A stretch of 64,000 nucleotides of DNA, from NCBI RefSeq assembly GCF_002706745.1, contig NZ_CP017702.1:2480001-2544000 (forward strand), in the 5' to 3' direction. The number at the start of each line of letters is the position of its first letter. Within the stretch, counting starts at the first letter, position 1. The position numbers and the translations under genes are program-made. Positions 44,684-53,995 of this stretch are shown here, piece after piece. Below the pieces are notes generated by a model, which saw only the letters and a list, made by a program, of their open reading frames with translations, did no database searches and was not told where the DNA came from. This DNA is from Companilactobacillus farciminis KCTC 3681 = DSM 20184. Lineage in GTDB: Bacteria > Bacillota > Bacilli > Lactobacillales > Lactobacillaceae.

Positions 44684-45787
44684 TTAGACGTTAAAGCGGA
44701 ATTCGATGATGTCTCCATCTTGAACTTCGTAATCCTTACCTTCAACACGTAATTTACCGGCTTCTTTGACGGCTTTTTCACTACCTAATTCATCTAAATC
44801 ACTAAATGACATAACTTCAGCACGGATAAATCCACGTTCAAAATCAGAGTGAATAATTCCGGCAACTTGTGGTGCTTTCATTCCTTCGTGGAAAGTCCAA
44901 GCACGAGTTTCTTTACCACCAGCAGTGAAGAAAGTTCTAAGTCCTAATAATTTGTAACTAGCTTTGATAAGCTTATCAAGACCTGATTCTGTAACACCTT
45001 CAGCTTCAAGGAATTCTTTTCTTTCATCGTCATCTAATTCAGCAATTTCTTCTTCAGTTCTAGCTGAAACTCCGATTACTTGAGCATTTTCTTTCTTAGC
45101 ATAATCTTCAACGACTTTGTAATACTTAGAACTTTCTGGATCAGCCATATCTTCTTCAGCGATATTAGCTACGTACAAGACAGGTTTTGAAGTTAGTAGG
45201 AATAATCCCTTAACGATTTTTTGTTCATCTTCGTCAAAGTCGATTGATCTAACAGCGCCACCTTCTTCAAGTACTGGCTTGATCTTTTCAAGGACTGATA
45301 ATTCGGCTTGAGCTTCTTTATCTTTAGCACTCTTAGCAGCTTTTTCAACACGTGTGTAACGCTTGTTAATACTGTCAAGATCGGCAATACTCAATTCCAA
45401 ATTAATAGTTTCAATATCATCTAGTGGGTCAACTTTACCAGTAACACTTGTGATATCGTCATCATCGAACGCACGAACAACGTGAACAATAGCATCAACT
45501 TGTCTGATGTTTTCCAAGAACTTATTACCAAGTCCTTCACCTTTACTAGCACCCTTAACGATACCAGCGATATCAGTAAATTCAAAAGTAGTATGGATCA
45601 ATTTCTTGGCAGGAATCAATGAATCGATTCTTGATAGACGACTATCTGGTACTTCAACCATTCCCACGTTAGGGTCGATTGTGGCGAAAGGATAGTTAGC
45701 CATCTCCGCACCAGCTTTTGTAATAGCATTAAATAAAGTTGACTTACCAACGTTTGGTAGTCCGACAATTCCGGCAGTTAGAGCCAT
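44684..45787 (-). CDS. ychF: Obg-type ATPase/GTPase YchF
   Basis: The 367-residue P-loop protein has the G1 motif GLPNVGKSTLFNAIT at the N-terminus, G3 (FTDIAGIVKGASKGEGLGNKFL), and a C-terminal TGS domain. It hydrolyses ATP rather than GTP in known cases and binds ribosomes. It follows DUF951 by 3 nt in the parAB cluster, a widespread order in lactobacilli. Confidence 0.93.
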   Translation of the reverse strand: MALTAGIVGLPNVGKSTLFNAITKAGAEMANYPFATIDPNVGMVEVPDSRLSRIDSLIPAKKLIHTTFEFTDIAGIVKGASKGEGLGNKFLENIRQVDAIVHVVRAFDDDDITSVTGKVDPLDDIETINLELSIADLDSINKRYTRVEKAAKSAKDKEAQAELSVLEKIKPVLEEGGAVRSIDFDEDEQKIVKGLFLLTSKPVLYVANIAEEDMADPESSKYYKVVEDYAKKENAQVIGVSARTEEEIAELDDDERKEFLEAEGVTESGLDKLIKASYKLLGLRTFFTAGGKETRAWTFHEGMKAPQVAGIIHSDFERGFIRAEVMSFSDLDELGSEKAVKEAGKLRVEGKDYEVQDGDIIEFRFNV

Positions 45788-45790
45788 TAT

Positions 45791-46054
45791 TTATTCCTCA
45801 TTTCTTTTAATAAAGTTTGGTGGCATTAATTGAGATTTTTTCAAATAATGTTCTTCGTTTTCTGTTTTCACTTGGTCAGCTTGTGTTAAAACTTTCTTGA
45901 ATTTCTTCTTGAATTCAGCCCGTGGAATCATCACGATATGTCCACAGCCTAAGCATTTAACTTTAATATCCGCACCTAAACGGATAACTTCCCAGCGATT
46001 TTCCCCACAAGCGTGAGGTTTTTTCATTGTGATAATATCTCCAAGTTTAAACAT
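45791..46054 (-). CDS. DUF951 family protein
   Basis: The 87-residue protein contains the DUF951 pattern MKKPHACGENRWEVIR followed by VKCLGCGHIVMIPR; the Cys residues may bind metal or nucleic acid. It sits between parB and ychF, its usual place in Firmicutes. Function unknown. Confidence 0.85.
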   Translation of the reverse strand: MFKLGDIITMKKPHACGENRWEVIRLGADIKVKCLGCGHIVMIPRAEFKKKFKKVLTQADQVKTENEEHYLKKSQLMPPNFIKRNEE

Positions 46055-46063
46055 ACAATTCCT

Positions 46064-46933
46064 CTAATCTAAATGGATTCCTAATATGTCTAAAATACGA
46101 TTTAAATCATCCGTATTCGAGAAATCAATTTCTAATTTTCCGTGGCCGCTTCTAGTTTCTTTAACAGCAACCGGCGTATCAAATCTTTCAACTAATTTTT
46201 CTTCAGTTGCTCTAATAAAAGGCGATTTTTGAACAGCCTTCTTTTTCTTCTTGCTGTTGTGCTTGGATTCAGTGGCTAGTTGTTCAAGTTGACGAACAGT
46301 CAAATCTTCTTCAACAGCACGTTTTGCTAGACGATCGATTTGGTCTTGGTCTTTTAAACTCAACAGAGTTCTCGCTTGACCCATTGATAATTTGCCACTT
46401 TGAACTAATTTCTTAGTAGCTTCCGGCAAATTCAATAGCCGCAAGTAGTTGGCAATGTAAGGACGAGACTTGCCTAATCTTTGGGAAACTTGTTCCTGAG
46501 TCAAATTCAATTTCGTAATCAAAGTTTGGTAAGCGTCTGCTTCTTCAAGTGGCGTTAAATCTTCACGTTGAAGGTTTTCCAAAACGGCAATTTCCATCAT
46601 CCCTGATTCGCTTAATGGACGAACGATGGCTGGAATAGTAGTCTTTTTAGCAATTTTACTTGCACGAAAACGTCTTTCCCCAGCAATGATTTCAAAGCCA
46701 TTAACACTTTCACGAACGATAATTGGTTGAAAGACACCGTTTTGTTCAATTGAGTGTGCTAACTCGTTTAAAGCATTTTGGTCGAAGGTTTTTCTAGGCT
46801 GATATGGATTAGGACGAATATCATCAATAGAAAGGTCAACGACGGTTTCACTATTTTCATCAATAGCTTCGAATTCAGAAAAGATAGCGTCAATTCCTCT
46901 TCCTAAGCCTTTTTTATTTTTGCTTGATGCCAT
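46064..46933 (-). CDS. parB: chromosome partitioning protein ParB
   Basis: This 289-residue protein has the N-terminal nuclease-like region with boxes NPYQPR and GERRFRASKIA (CTP-binding), a helix-turn-helix (about residues 140-165, LTQEQVSQRLGKSRPYIANYLRLL), and a C-terminal dimerisation domain. It binds parS and spreads along DNA for chromosome segregation. It overlaps parA by 20 nt. A candidate parS lies about 10 kb away at 35590. Confidence 0.93.
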   Translation of the reverse strand: MASSKNKKGLGRGIDAIFSEFEAIDENSETVVDLSIDDIRPNPYQPRKTFDQNALNELAHSIEQNGVFQPIIVRESVNGFEIIAGERRFRASKIAKKTTIPAIVRPLSESGMMEIAVLENLQREDLTPLEEADAYQTLITKLNLTQEQVSQRLGKSRPYIANYLRLLNLPEATKKLVQSGKLSMGQARTLLSLKDQDQIDRLAKRAVEEDLTVRQLEQLATESKHNSKKKKKAVQKSPFIRATEEKLVERFDTPVAVKETRSGHGKLEIDFSNTDDLNRILDILGIHLD

Positions 46934-47690
46934 TACGCTTTAACACCTCCTCGGCAAGTTCACGATAAGCTTTAGCACCTCTTGACTTGTCGTCAAAGTC
47001 GACGATTGGTAAACCGTAACTAGGTGCTTCCGCTAGACGTGTGTTTCTAGGAACGATTGATTTGTAAACTGAATCTCCAAAATACGATTTCACTTCATCA
47101 ACTACTTGGGCGCCCAAATTAGTTCTGGCATCCAACATTGTGATCAAGACGCCTTCAATGGCTAAGTTAGTATTGAAATGTTTTTGGACCAAACGAATAG
47201 TATTTAATAACTGACTCAATCCTTCCAAAGCGTAGTACTCACTTTGAACTGGAATAATGATTGAATCACTGGCTGTAAAGGCATTAGTTGATAGTTGGCC
47301 TAACGAAGGTGGACAATCGATCAAGATAATATCGTAATCACTGTCGACTTCTTCGATTCCTGCACGTAAGCGTGTTTCACGAGCCATCATCGTCGTCAAT
47401 TCCATCTCTGCACCGGCTAGTTGAATTGTTGCTGGAACGATATCCAATTTTGGATGCTTAGTATGAATAATCGTCTTTTTCAATGGATATTCGTTTACCA
47501 AAACATCATAGACATCTTTTTCAACGTTAGCTTTTTTAATACCTAAACCGCTAGTAGCATTACCTTGAGGATCAGTATCAACAATCAATACTCTTTGACC
47601 CAAATCAGTTAAGCATGCTCCCAAATTAATGGTGGTAGTAGTTTTTCCAACACCACCTTTTTGATTTGCAACAGATATTTTTCGTGCCAT
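46914..47690 (-). CDS. parA: chromosome partitioning ATPase ParA
   Basis: The 258-residue protein has the deviant Walker A motif NQKGGVGKTTTTINLG and the typical Walker A' and B segments (LIVDTDPQGN, IILIDCPPSLG). It is the Soj-type partner of ParB in chromosome organisation. The ATG follows a purine-rich site; a palindrome CGTTATAACG lies about 25 nt upstream. Confidence 0.93.
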   Translation of the reverse strand: MARKISVANQKGGVGKTTTTINLGACLTDLGQRVLIVDTDPQGNATSGLGIKKANVEKDVYDVLVNEYPLKKTIIHTKHPKLDIVPATIQLAGAEMELTTMMARETRLRAGIEEVDSDYDIILIDCPPSLGQLSTNAFTASDSIIIPVQSEYYALEGLSQLLNTIRLVQKHFNTNLAIEGVLITMLDARTNLGAQVVDEVKSYFGDSVYKSIVPRNTRLAEAPSYGLPIVDFDDKSRGAKAYRELAEEVLKRNGIKQK

Positions 47691-47807
47691 TTTATTCCCC
47701 TATCTTTGGAGCCGTTATAACGGTCTCCCAAAATATTTACTTATGGTTCACTTTTGCCATATCTATATAATCTTATCATTTTTACAGTATTCATTTACAC
47801 TGTCTAA

Positions 47808-48533
47808 TTATTTCACAAGTGGTTTTTTAGCAGGTGTCCCTGGTTTTCTTGGGTATTTCTTCGGAGTTTTGTTAACTTTACCTACAAAGATAAAATTACG
47901 GATTCCTGCATCATTTGGTAACTCAACTGATGTTTGTTGTTTGATTTCTCCACCCAAAGTCTCAATCGCAAACTCTGCTGCTTTGACCTCTTCCGGAGCT
48001 TTTTCAGATTTCATAGCGACAAATTGTCCACCAACCTTAACTAGTGGCAAACAAAATTCTGTCAAAACATTCATAGCAGCGACTGCACGAGCCGTTACAA
48101 CGTCAAATTGTTCTCTAAACTGAGCATTCTTACCAACTTCTTCAGCACGACCATGAACCAAATTGACATCTTCTAAACCTAACTTATTGACCAAACTATC
48201 CAAAAACTTGATTCGCTTGTTCAATGAGTCGACGATAGTAATTTTAAGTTTAGGATTAACGATTTTCAAAGGCAAAGATGGAAAACCTGCACCTGACCCA
48301 ACATCACACAATGTTAATTCGTCACTTAAGATTTTTTTATCGACGAATCCTAATTCAATCGAATCGTAAAAATGTTTTAAATAAACTTGATCTTCATCAG
48401 TAATTGAAGTTAAGTTCATAACTTTATTAGTTTCAACCAATTCCTTAAAGTAAGTCGCAAATTGATCTTTTTGAGTTTCACTTAACTCAATCCCTTGTTT
48501 TGCCAAGGATTCAAAAAATTCTTCCGGTTTCAT
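47808..48533 (-). CDS. rsmG: 16S rRNA m7G methyltransferase RsmG
   Basis: The 241-residue methyltransferase has the SAM-binding loop [14 protein letters not shown] (near residue 80) and VTARAVAAM, typical for RsmG (GidB), which modifies G527 of 16S rRNA. The ATG at 48533 follows GGAGG by 7 nt; a closer ATG at 48539 would leave only one nucleotide. The C-terminal tail is Lys/Pro-rich and longer than usual. It is at the start of the parAB cluster. Confidence 0.92.
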   Translation of the reverse strand: MKPEEFFESLAKQGIELSETQKDQFATYFKELVETNKVMNLTSITDEDQVYLKHFYDSIELGFVDKKILSDELTLCDVGSGAGFPSLPLKIVNPKLKITIVDSLNKRIKFLDSLVNKLGLEDVNLVHGRAEEVGKNAQFREQFDVVTARAVAAMNVLTEFCLPLVKVGGQFVAMKSEKAPEEVKAAEFAIETLGGEIKQQTSVELPNDAGIRNFIFVGKVNKTPKKYPRKPGTPAKKPLVK

Positions 48534-48549
48534 TGACATACCTCCACTC

Positions 48550-48567
48550 GTGAAACACATGTTTCAC
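48550..48567. promoter_or_regulatory. inverted repeat upstream of rsmG
   Basis: GTGAAACACATGTTTCAC is a perfect 8-bp inverted repeat with a 2-bp centre, 17 nt upstream of the rsmG start. The arms are those of parS but in swapped order, so it may be a regulatory hairpin or degenerate parS rather than a true site. Confidence 0.4.
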
Positions 48568-48692
48568 ACCCTTTTATCCTATATTATTGTGGCCTTTAAT
48601 TCAATGTTAGAAAAAAGAGTTTTTTCTAGATTTTGTAGCAGTTACAACAATATAATTGTATTGTTATTGGTAAAAACCATGGAGGAATTCGT

Positions 48693-49124
48693 ATGATTAC
48701 TGTTAAACATACTAATGAATTAACATCTAAAGAACTGATCGATATTTTAAAAGAACGTGTCAAAGTTTTCGTAGTCGAACAAAATTGTCCTTATCAAGAA
48801 GTCGACGATGATGATTACGATGATTTACACGTTTGTTTGACTGAAAACGGTCGATTAGAAGCCTATACCAGAATCATCGATAAAGGTGACCACATTACTT
48901 TTGGACGCGTTCTCGTCGTCAAAGAGTTTCGTAAGAATGGCTTGGGAGAAAAAATTGTTGCTGCAACAATCGATGAGATCAAACAAAGATTTCCCCAACA
49001 ACCAATTCAAATCCAAGCTCAAGCTTATTTACAAAAATTCTATGAGCAATTCGGATTCAAAGCAATTTCTGACGTGTATTTAGAAGACAACATCCCTCAC
49101 TTGGACATGCTGCTTAAATTTTAG
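48693..49124 (+). CDS. GNAT-family N-acetyltransferase, ElaA-like
   Basis: The 143-residue protein has the ElaA-type GNAT fold, with the early pattern LKERVKVFVVEQNCPYQEVD and the acetyl-CoA loop RKNGLGEKIV (near residue 83). It acetylates an unknown amine. A GGAGG site lies 6 nt before the ATG. Confidence 0.85.
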   Translation: MITVKHTNELTSKELIDILKERVKVFVVEQNCPYQEVDDDDYDDLHVCLTENGRLEAYTRIIDKGDHITFGRVLVVKEFRKNGLGEKIVAATIDEIKQRFPQQPIQIQAQAYLQKFYEQFGFKAISDVYLEDNIPHLDMLLKF

Positions 49125-49214
49125 AAAAACATTTACCAAAGATTTACATTTTTTATATTTTACATACATATTCATTTGATAAATTATCACTGTTAATCAT
49201 TTAACAAAAAGCAA

Positions 49215-49252
49215 GAAAAATAGGCCAAACTCAATTTCTGAGTTCAGCCTAC
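49215..49252 (-). terminator. terminator after the CopY-like gene
   Basis: TAGGCTGAACTCA pairs with TGAGTTTGGCCTA around GAAAT and is followed by TTTTTC on the - strand. Confidence 0.75.
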
Positions 49253-49274
49253 GCCCCTGCCAAGGAACTTAATT

Positions 49275-49727
49275 TTAGCACATATCGTCGCAACCGTCTG
49301 GCAAACAATCGCAATGCACGTGTTCTGGAGCAGTCTTTTCTTTTTCTTGTAAAGTCTTTTCTAATTTAGCGATATCAGCTCGACTGATTTCTAAGGAATC
49401 AATCAATTCATTCAAAACCGAACCTGCTTTATGAGCACAGAAATCATTGAATAAACTGTTAGCATATTCGTTCATCGTATCTTGTTCAGCTACAGTTGAG
49501 GAATAAATATAACGACCTTGTTCTTTTTTACGACTAAGAAATTCTTTTTTAGTTAAACGCGTAATTAAAGTCTTGATCGTAGAGTCAGACCAAGTTTGTT
49601 TCTTTTGCATCAAATTAATGATTTCTGAACTAGTCACATGTTTCAAAGTCCAGACGATGCGCATGATTTGCCATTCGGCTGAAGAAATTTCAACTTTCTT
49701 CCGTTCTTTTTTTGTAACCGTATCCAT
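49275..49727 (-). CDS. CopY/BlaI-family repressor with a C-terminal Cys motif
   Basis: The 150-residue protein has the BlaI/CopY winged helix (about residues 10-75, SSAEWQIMRIVWTLKHVTSSEII) and ends in CDCLPDGCDDMC. CopY copper repressors end in CxCx4CxC; here the last Cys is one residue further (CxCx4Cx3C). It likely senses copper or another thiophilic ion. No copper ATPase or chaperone gene is adjacent, and no TACANNTGTA box was seen upstream. Start at 49727 follows GAGAGGAC. Confidence 0.75.
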   Translation of the reverse strand: MDTVTKKERKKVEISSAEWQIMRIVWTLKHVTSSEIINLMQKKQTWSDSTIKTLITRLTKKEFLSRKKEQGRYIYSSTVAEQDTMNEYANSLFNDFCAHKAGSVLNELIDSLEISRADIAKLEKTLQEKEKTAPEHVHCDCLPDGCDDMC

Positions 49728-49950
49728 CAAAAACGTCCTCTCTTAATGAGAACATTATATAACAATACTAATAGCTTTTTATAGTTTGTTTTCACTAAGG
49801 ATTTCCACAAAGAAATAATTATCGGAATATCGCCATGATATTCCAATAGGAATATTTATTATTCTTTGATTAATAGCCTGTTTAATTGATATAAATTTAA
49901 AAATGGAATAAAATACTCGAGTACAAGAGAATTTTAGGATAGGAGGGAAA

Positions 49951-50610
49951 ATGCCTACGAAGTATAGTTTTTTTGTTCAACCACAAGTCAACAAGAGCAC
50001 AGATACTCTTTTTGGATATGAAGTCCTTTTACGTAAAGAAGATAACGGCAATTGGCATTTACCAGAAGATTTCACAGAACTTTCAATTGAAAAGCAAGTA
50101 GGTTTAGTTGAAGAAACGGCTCATATATTAGCCAAGCAAAAAAATAAGCACAGATCCTTATCATTTAATTTGAACAAGGAACAAGCCAACGATCCACTTA
50201 CACTGGGAGCCATTATTGCTTTAAAGAAGCGAATTGACCCAGTCTCTTTAACGATTGAATTTACTGATGCTATGCCATTAGCCAAAGTAAAAGAATACAG
50301 CTTGATATTGCATCAATACGACATTGCCCTAGTGATTGACGACGTCGGGACAGGTTCTAATACTTTTGATAATATCAAACATTCATTGCCATACGTGGAT
50401 CGAATCAAGTTTGCGATGCAAAATCTTCGCATGAGTGGTAATGCTGACAAAATTCCTGAATACCTATCCTTTTGGGTTCATCAAGCTAAAAAGTACTGTT
50501 TAGATATGGTACTAGAAGGCGTAGAAGACTCCAAAGACCAAATTCTCGCTCAAAAATACGGCATCAATATTCAACAAGGTTACCTTTATGGCAAACCTTC
50601 AATGCCTTAA
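49951..50610 (+). CDS. stand-alone EAL-domain protein
   Basis: The 219-residue protein is a single EAL domain, the fold of c-di-GMP phosphodiesterases. The usual catalytic residues appear kept: Glu in YEVLLR (the EAL position), Asn in FNLN, Glu in TIEFTD, the Asp pair in IDDVGTG, Lys in RIKFA, Glu in LEGVED and Gln in IQQGYLYGKP. It is short and has no GGDEF or sensory part; no cyclase gene is in the window. Signalling through c-di-GMP in this organism is unproven. Confidence 0.85.
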   Translation: MPTKYSFFVQPQVNKSTDTLFGYEVLLRKEDNGNWHLPEDFTELSIEKQVGLVEETAHILAKQKNKHRSLSFNLNKEQANDPLTLGAIIALKKRIDPVSLTIEFTDAMPLAKVKEYSLILHQYDIALVIDDVGTGSNTFDNIKHSLPYVDRIKFAMQNLRMSGNADKIPEYLSFWVHQAKKYCLDMVLEGVEDSKDQILAQKYGINIQQGYLYGKPSMP

Positions 50611-50651
50611 AAAAAGACCAATTAGCTTATAAAAAGTTAATCGGTCTTTTA
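50611..50651. terminator. bidirectional terminator between the EAL gene and pepC
   Basis: AAAAGACCAATTAGCT pairs with AGTTAATCGGTCTTTT around TATAAAA; T-runs on both sides. Confidence 0.8.
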
Positions 50652-50653
50652 TT

Positions 50654-51976
50654 TTAGGCTAAAGAATCCCAAGCTGGCAATTCAATAGGATCTTGATTGT
50701 ATTCAGATAATTCAGCAGCAGTTAAATATTTTTTATTGATAATTACTTCGTAGACGTAATCTTCAAACCACTTCTTGTCCATCATGTAGTAGCCATTTTC
50801 ACCGTTGTCGCTGCCCCAAGAATTTTCGACTTTGTAGCGATTAGCTTGTCCATTAACTAAGTTGACCCCAGTAATAGTCATCGCATGTGAGACTTGAGCT
50901 TGCTTATAATCTAAACGAAGTCCCTTTTCAATCTCAGAGTCAATATTGAACAATTTATCGTATTGATACAAATTACCTAATAAGTAACCTTTTTTACGAT
51001 CAGATTCTTCCAAAACATCATTTCCAAACCAAACTGGATCATTGCCTTTTAATTGTTCAACCGTTAACTCTTCTAGGCGTTCAATTGGCAAATTCAAAAA
51101 TTTATCGATTCGACCCCCCACAACGTTGCCAGATTCAGCAATCGTATAAGTTTGATGATATTTCTTACTCTTTTGTGGTGAGTTTTCAACGATAACATAG
51201 TCATCTAGATTCATCGTAAAGTAACGTTTTAGGAAATCTTTTGGTGTGATGCTTGTTTCTTCAATCAATTTATCATTATCGGTATGAAGCGACAATTCAA
51301 ATTCCTTTGGTGGCATCCCAAATGAGTAAACGCAGACTTTATAAACTTCAGAAAGCATTTCTTCAACACGTTGATCAATTTTACTTTGGTCTGTCTTATC
51401 CTGAACCATTTGACGCAATTCGATACCATTCTTACGCAACATCTTATTCAAAACGGCATTAAATTCAGTTGTATTGTCGGAAGCTTGAGTTTCTGGCATT
51501 ACATAATTAGGAACCACTCCGTATTTTTGAATCAAATTAGCAGCATAAACCCAGTAACCACCATCGCCACTAGGAGAACTGAATAACGTGTTAACTTTTC
51601 GATCATCAACAGGCAAATCAGCCGTTTCCAAAATATTTTGATAGAAATAGTTAGCCTTTTCTAGACGATCATAAAATGAAAGATAGTTTTGTGATAATTC
51701 AAAATCTTTCAGATTATTCTTTTGAGCAAATTCTGTTCGTAAAGTATTCAAAGCTGCGAATAGCCAACAACGTCCAGAATGCTTTTGATTAGATACCTTG
51801 CCTGTATCAACCGTAACGTTAAAAGATGGATTTAATAACGTCTTAGCATTAGGATTTTCACTAGCTTGATAAATCCCTACTTGCGCTACAGCGTTTTTAA
51901 GCACATTATTAGTTGCATCTTGATTTAAGTTCTCAGTAAAATCTGCTAAAATCTTTTTATTGATTTCTTTTGTCAA
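50654..51976 (-). CDS. pepC: aminopeptidase C (bleomycin hydrolase family)
   Basis: This 440-residue C1-family peptidase has the catalytic Cys in SGRCWLFAAL (near residue 69), His in VSHAMTITG and Asn in VENSWG. PepC removes N-terminal residues from peptides in the cytoplasm, central to casein peptide use in LAB. The start is TTG at 51976, with AGGTGA 5 nt upstream; longer frames at 52012 have no site. Confidence 0.9.
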   Translation of the reverse strand: MTKEINKKILADFTENLNQDATNNVLKNAVAQVGIYQASENPNAKTLLNPSFNVTVDTGKVSNQKHSGRCWLFAALNTLRTEFAQKNNLKDFELSQNYLSFYDRLEKANYFYQNILETADLPVDDRKVNTLFSSPSGDGGYWVYAANLIQKYGVVPNYVMPETQASDNTTEFNAVLNKMLRKNGIELRQMVQDKTDQSKIDQRVEEMLSEVYKVCVYSFGMPPKEFELSLHTDNDKLIEETSITPKDFLKRYFTMNLDDYVIVENSPQKSKKYHQTYTIAESGNVVGGRIDKFLNLPIERLEELTVEQLKGNDPVWFGNDVLEESDRKKGYLLGNLYQYDKLFNIDSEIEKGLRLDYKQAQVSHAMTITGVNLVNGQANRYKVENSWGSDNGENGYYMMDKKWFEDYVYEVIINKKYLTAAELSEYNQDPIELPAWDSLA

Positions 51977-52030
51977 TTCAATCACCTCATTTATTAATAT
52001 TACAATATTCATACTATTTGGAGATAAATT

Positions 52031-52705
52031 ATGTCTGAACCTATTAAAATTGCTTATTTATACGAAGATTTAATGAACACCTATGGAGACAGCGGTGACG
52101 TTAAGATTCTCAGCTTTCTTCTTAAAGAAAAAGGCTACGACACTCAAGTTGATAATATCAGCCTCGGTATGAAATTTAATGCCTTTGACTACGATTTTCT
52201 TTTCTTCGGTGGTGGCCAAGATTTTGAACAATCCGTCGTTTCAACTGACCTAAAGAGACATCGCGAAACTATCAAAGAATACATTGATGACGACAATCCC
52301 ATGCTTTGCATCTGTGGTGGCTATCAATTCCTAGGTAAATATTACGAAACTAGCAGCGGCGAAACTATCCCTTGCCTTGATATTCTACCTTTCCACACTG
52401 TCTTTAAAGCTGATAGTCGTATGATCGGCGATACTGAATATAAGACTGAATGGGGTACTGTTAGAGCTTTCGAGAACCATAGCGGTCGAACTTATTTTGA
52501 CGATAAGAGCAAGTTAAAGCCTTTCGGTCAAATGGTTGAAGGCTATGGCAATAATCCTGACGACAAACAAGAAGGTATGCGTTACAAGAGCGTTATAGGC
52601 AGCTATTCTCATGGTCCTATTTTGAAGAACGAGAACGTTGCCCGTGCGATTGCTGACAAGATTATTGCAGCCCACAAGAAACGTTTAGCTGAAACTAGCA
52701 AATAA
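52031..52705 (+). CDS. gatD: GatD-type glutamine amidotransferase (lipid II amidation)
   Basis: The 224-residue class I glutaminase domain resembles GatD, which with MurT amidates the D-Glu of lipid II. The catalytic Cys is in LCICGGYQFLG (near residue 94) and His in SYSHGPIL. A CobB/CobQ-type origin shows in YLYEDLMNTYGDSGD. In most Firmicutes murT and gatD are adjacent; here gatD stands alone, divergent from pepC and followed by its own terminator. Confidence 0.85.
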   Translation: MSEPIKIAYLYEDLMNTYGDSGDVKILSFLLKEKGYDTQVDNISLGMKFNAFDYDFLFFGGGQDFEQSVVSTDLKRHRETIKEYIDDDNPMLCICGGYQFLGKYYETSSGETIPCLDILPFHTVFKADSRMIGDTEYKTEWGTVRAFENHSGRTYFDDKSKLKPFGQMVEGYGNNPDDKQEGMRYKSVIGSYSHGPILKNENVARAIADKIIAAHKKRLAETSK

Positions 52706-52736
52706 AAAAAACACAACGATGAGTTGTGTTTTTTTA
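52706..52736. terminator. bidirectional terminator between gatD and ackA
   Basis: AAAACACAAC pairs with GTTGTGTTTT around GATGA, with T-runs on both strands. Confidence 0.85.
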
Positions 52737-53918
52737 TTACAATTCTGCGACTTGACGAACCATTTCTAACTCTTCATCAGTTGGAATCAATAAAACTTTA
52801 ATCGCTGAATCAGGACTACTGATCAAACCTTCGTGACCAGCTTTATTCAAATCTTGATCCAATTTCACATTGAAAATAGCCAATTCATCAATGATTTCTT
52901 GGCGTAATTCATCGTTATGTTCACCAATTCCACCAGCAAAGACTAAAGCATCAGCTCCATTTAATTCAGTTAAGAAGCTTCCAGCATATTTAACGATGCG
53001 ATTAACGAAAATATCTACAGCTAATTTAGCTCGTGGATCAGTTTGTTGTTTAGCTCTGATTTCACGCATATCTGGTGAGATTCCAGAAATTCCCAATAAA
53101 CCAGATTCTTGATTCAACATCATCATAATTTTGTTTGGATCATCAATTTTTAATTCTTGCATCAAATAAGGTACTAAAGCTGGATCCAAGTCTCCGGCAC
53201 GAGTTCCCATTGTAACGCCTGTTAGTGGCGTGAAGCCCATTGATGTATCGAAAGCTTTTCCATTTTTAACAGCAGCAAGTGATGCTCCACTACCTAGATG
53301 CATGGTTACTAAATCAAGCTCATTCTTAGGTTTGTTCAGCAATTCAGCTGCACGTTTAGTTAAATACGTATGTGAAATACCATGTTCGCCATAACGACGG
53401 ATTTGGTATTTTTGTGTCAATTCATATGGCAAGCTGTAGATAGCATTCTTTTCTGGCAAATCAGTGAAGAATTTACTATCAAAAACTGCATATTGCACAA
53501 CATCCGGCAAAGTCTTAGCCATTGTTTCAATTCCCTTAGCTTCCATAGGATTGTGCAATGGTGCGAAATTACTGAGTTCTTTAATCTTCTTCAATACTTC
53601 AGGCGTCACTTTTACAGCAGACTTGAAGACTTGTCCGCCTGCTACAACACGATGAGCTACCGCTGTAATTTCTGAAAGATCAGCAATAATTTTCAAATTT
53701 TGCATTTCGTCAAAAACCATCTTAGCAGCTGCTTCTTGACTCAAATTATCGACCGTCTTTTCAAACTTCTGATGGTCACCGTATTTAATTGTAAAAATTG
53801 AACCTGGCATACTAATTCGTTCTACTAAGCCACTAGCTAATATCACTTCGGATGGCATTTCAAATAACTTCCACTTTAATGATGAACTACCGGCATTAAT
53901 GATTAATGTTTTTTGCAT
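52737..53918 (-). CDS. ackA: acetate kinase
   Basis: The 393-residue ASKHA kinase has the N-terminal INAGSSSLKWKLFEMP, the central MHLGSGASLAAVKNGKAFDTSMGFTPLTG and FAGGIGEH near the C-terminus. It makes ATP from acetyl phosphate, giving acetate. Length is typical. No pta gene is adjacent. Confidence 0.95.
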   Translation of the reverse strand: MQKTLIINAGSSSLKWKLFEMPSEVILASGLVERISMPGSIFTIKYGDHQKFEKTVDNLSQEAAAKMVFDEMQNLKIIADLSEITAVAHRVVAGGQVFKSAVKVTPEVLKKIKELSNFAPLHNPMEAKGIETMAKTLPDVVQYAVFDSKFFTDLPEKNAIYSLPYELTQKYQIRRYGEHGISHTYLTKRAAELLNKPKNELDLVTMHLGSGASLAAVKNGKAFDTSMGFTPLTGVTMGTRAGDLDPALVPYLMQELKIDDPNKIMMMLNQESGLLGISGISPDMREIRAKQQTDPRAKLAVDIFVNRIVKYAGSFLTELNGADALVFAGGIGEHNDELRQEIIDELAIFNVKLDQDLNKAGHEGLISSPDSAIKVLLIPTDEELEMVRQVAEL

Positions 53919-53995
53919 AATTCACACTCCTGCTACTAGCATACCTAATTTTCAGAAAACATGCTGGCATTTTTAACTTTTTACAACAAATTAAC

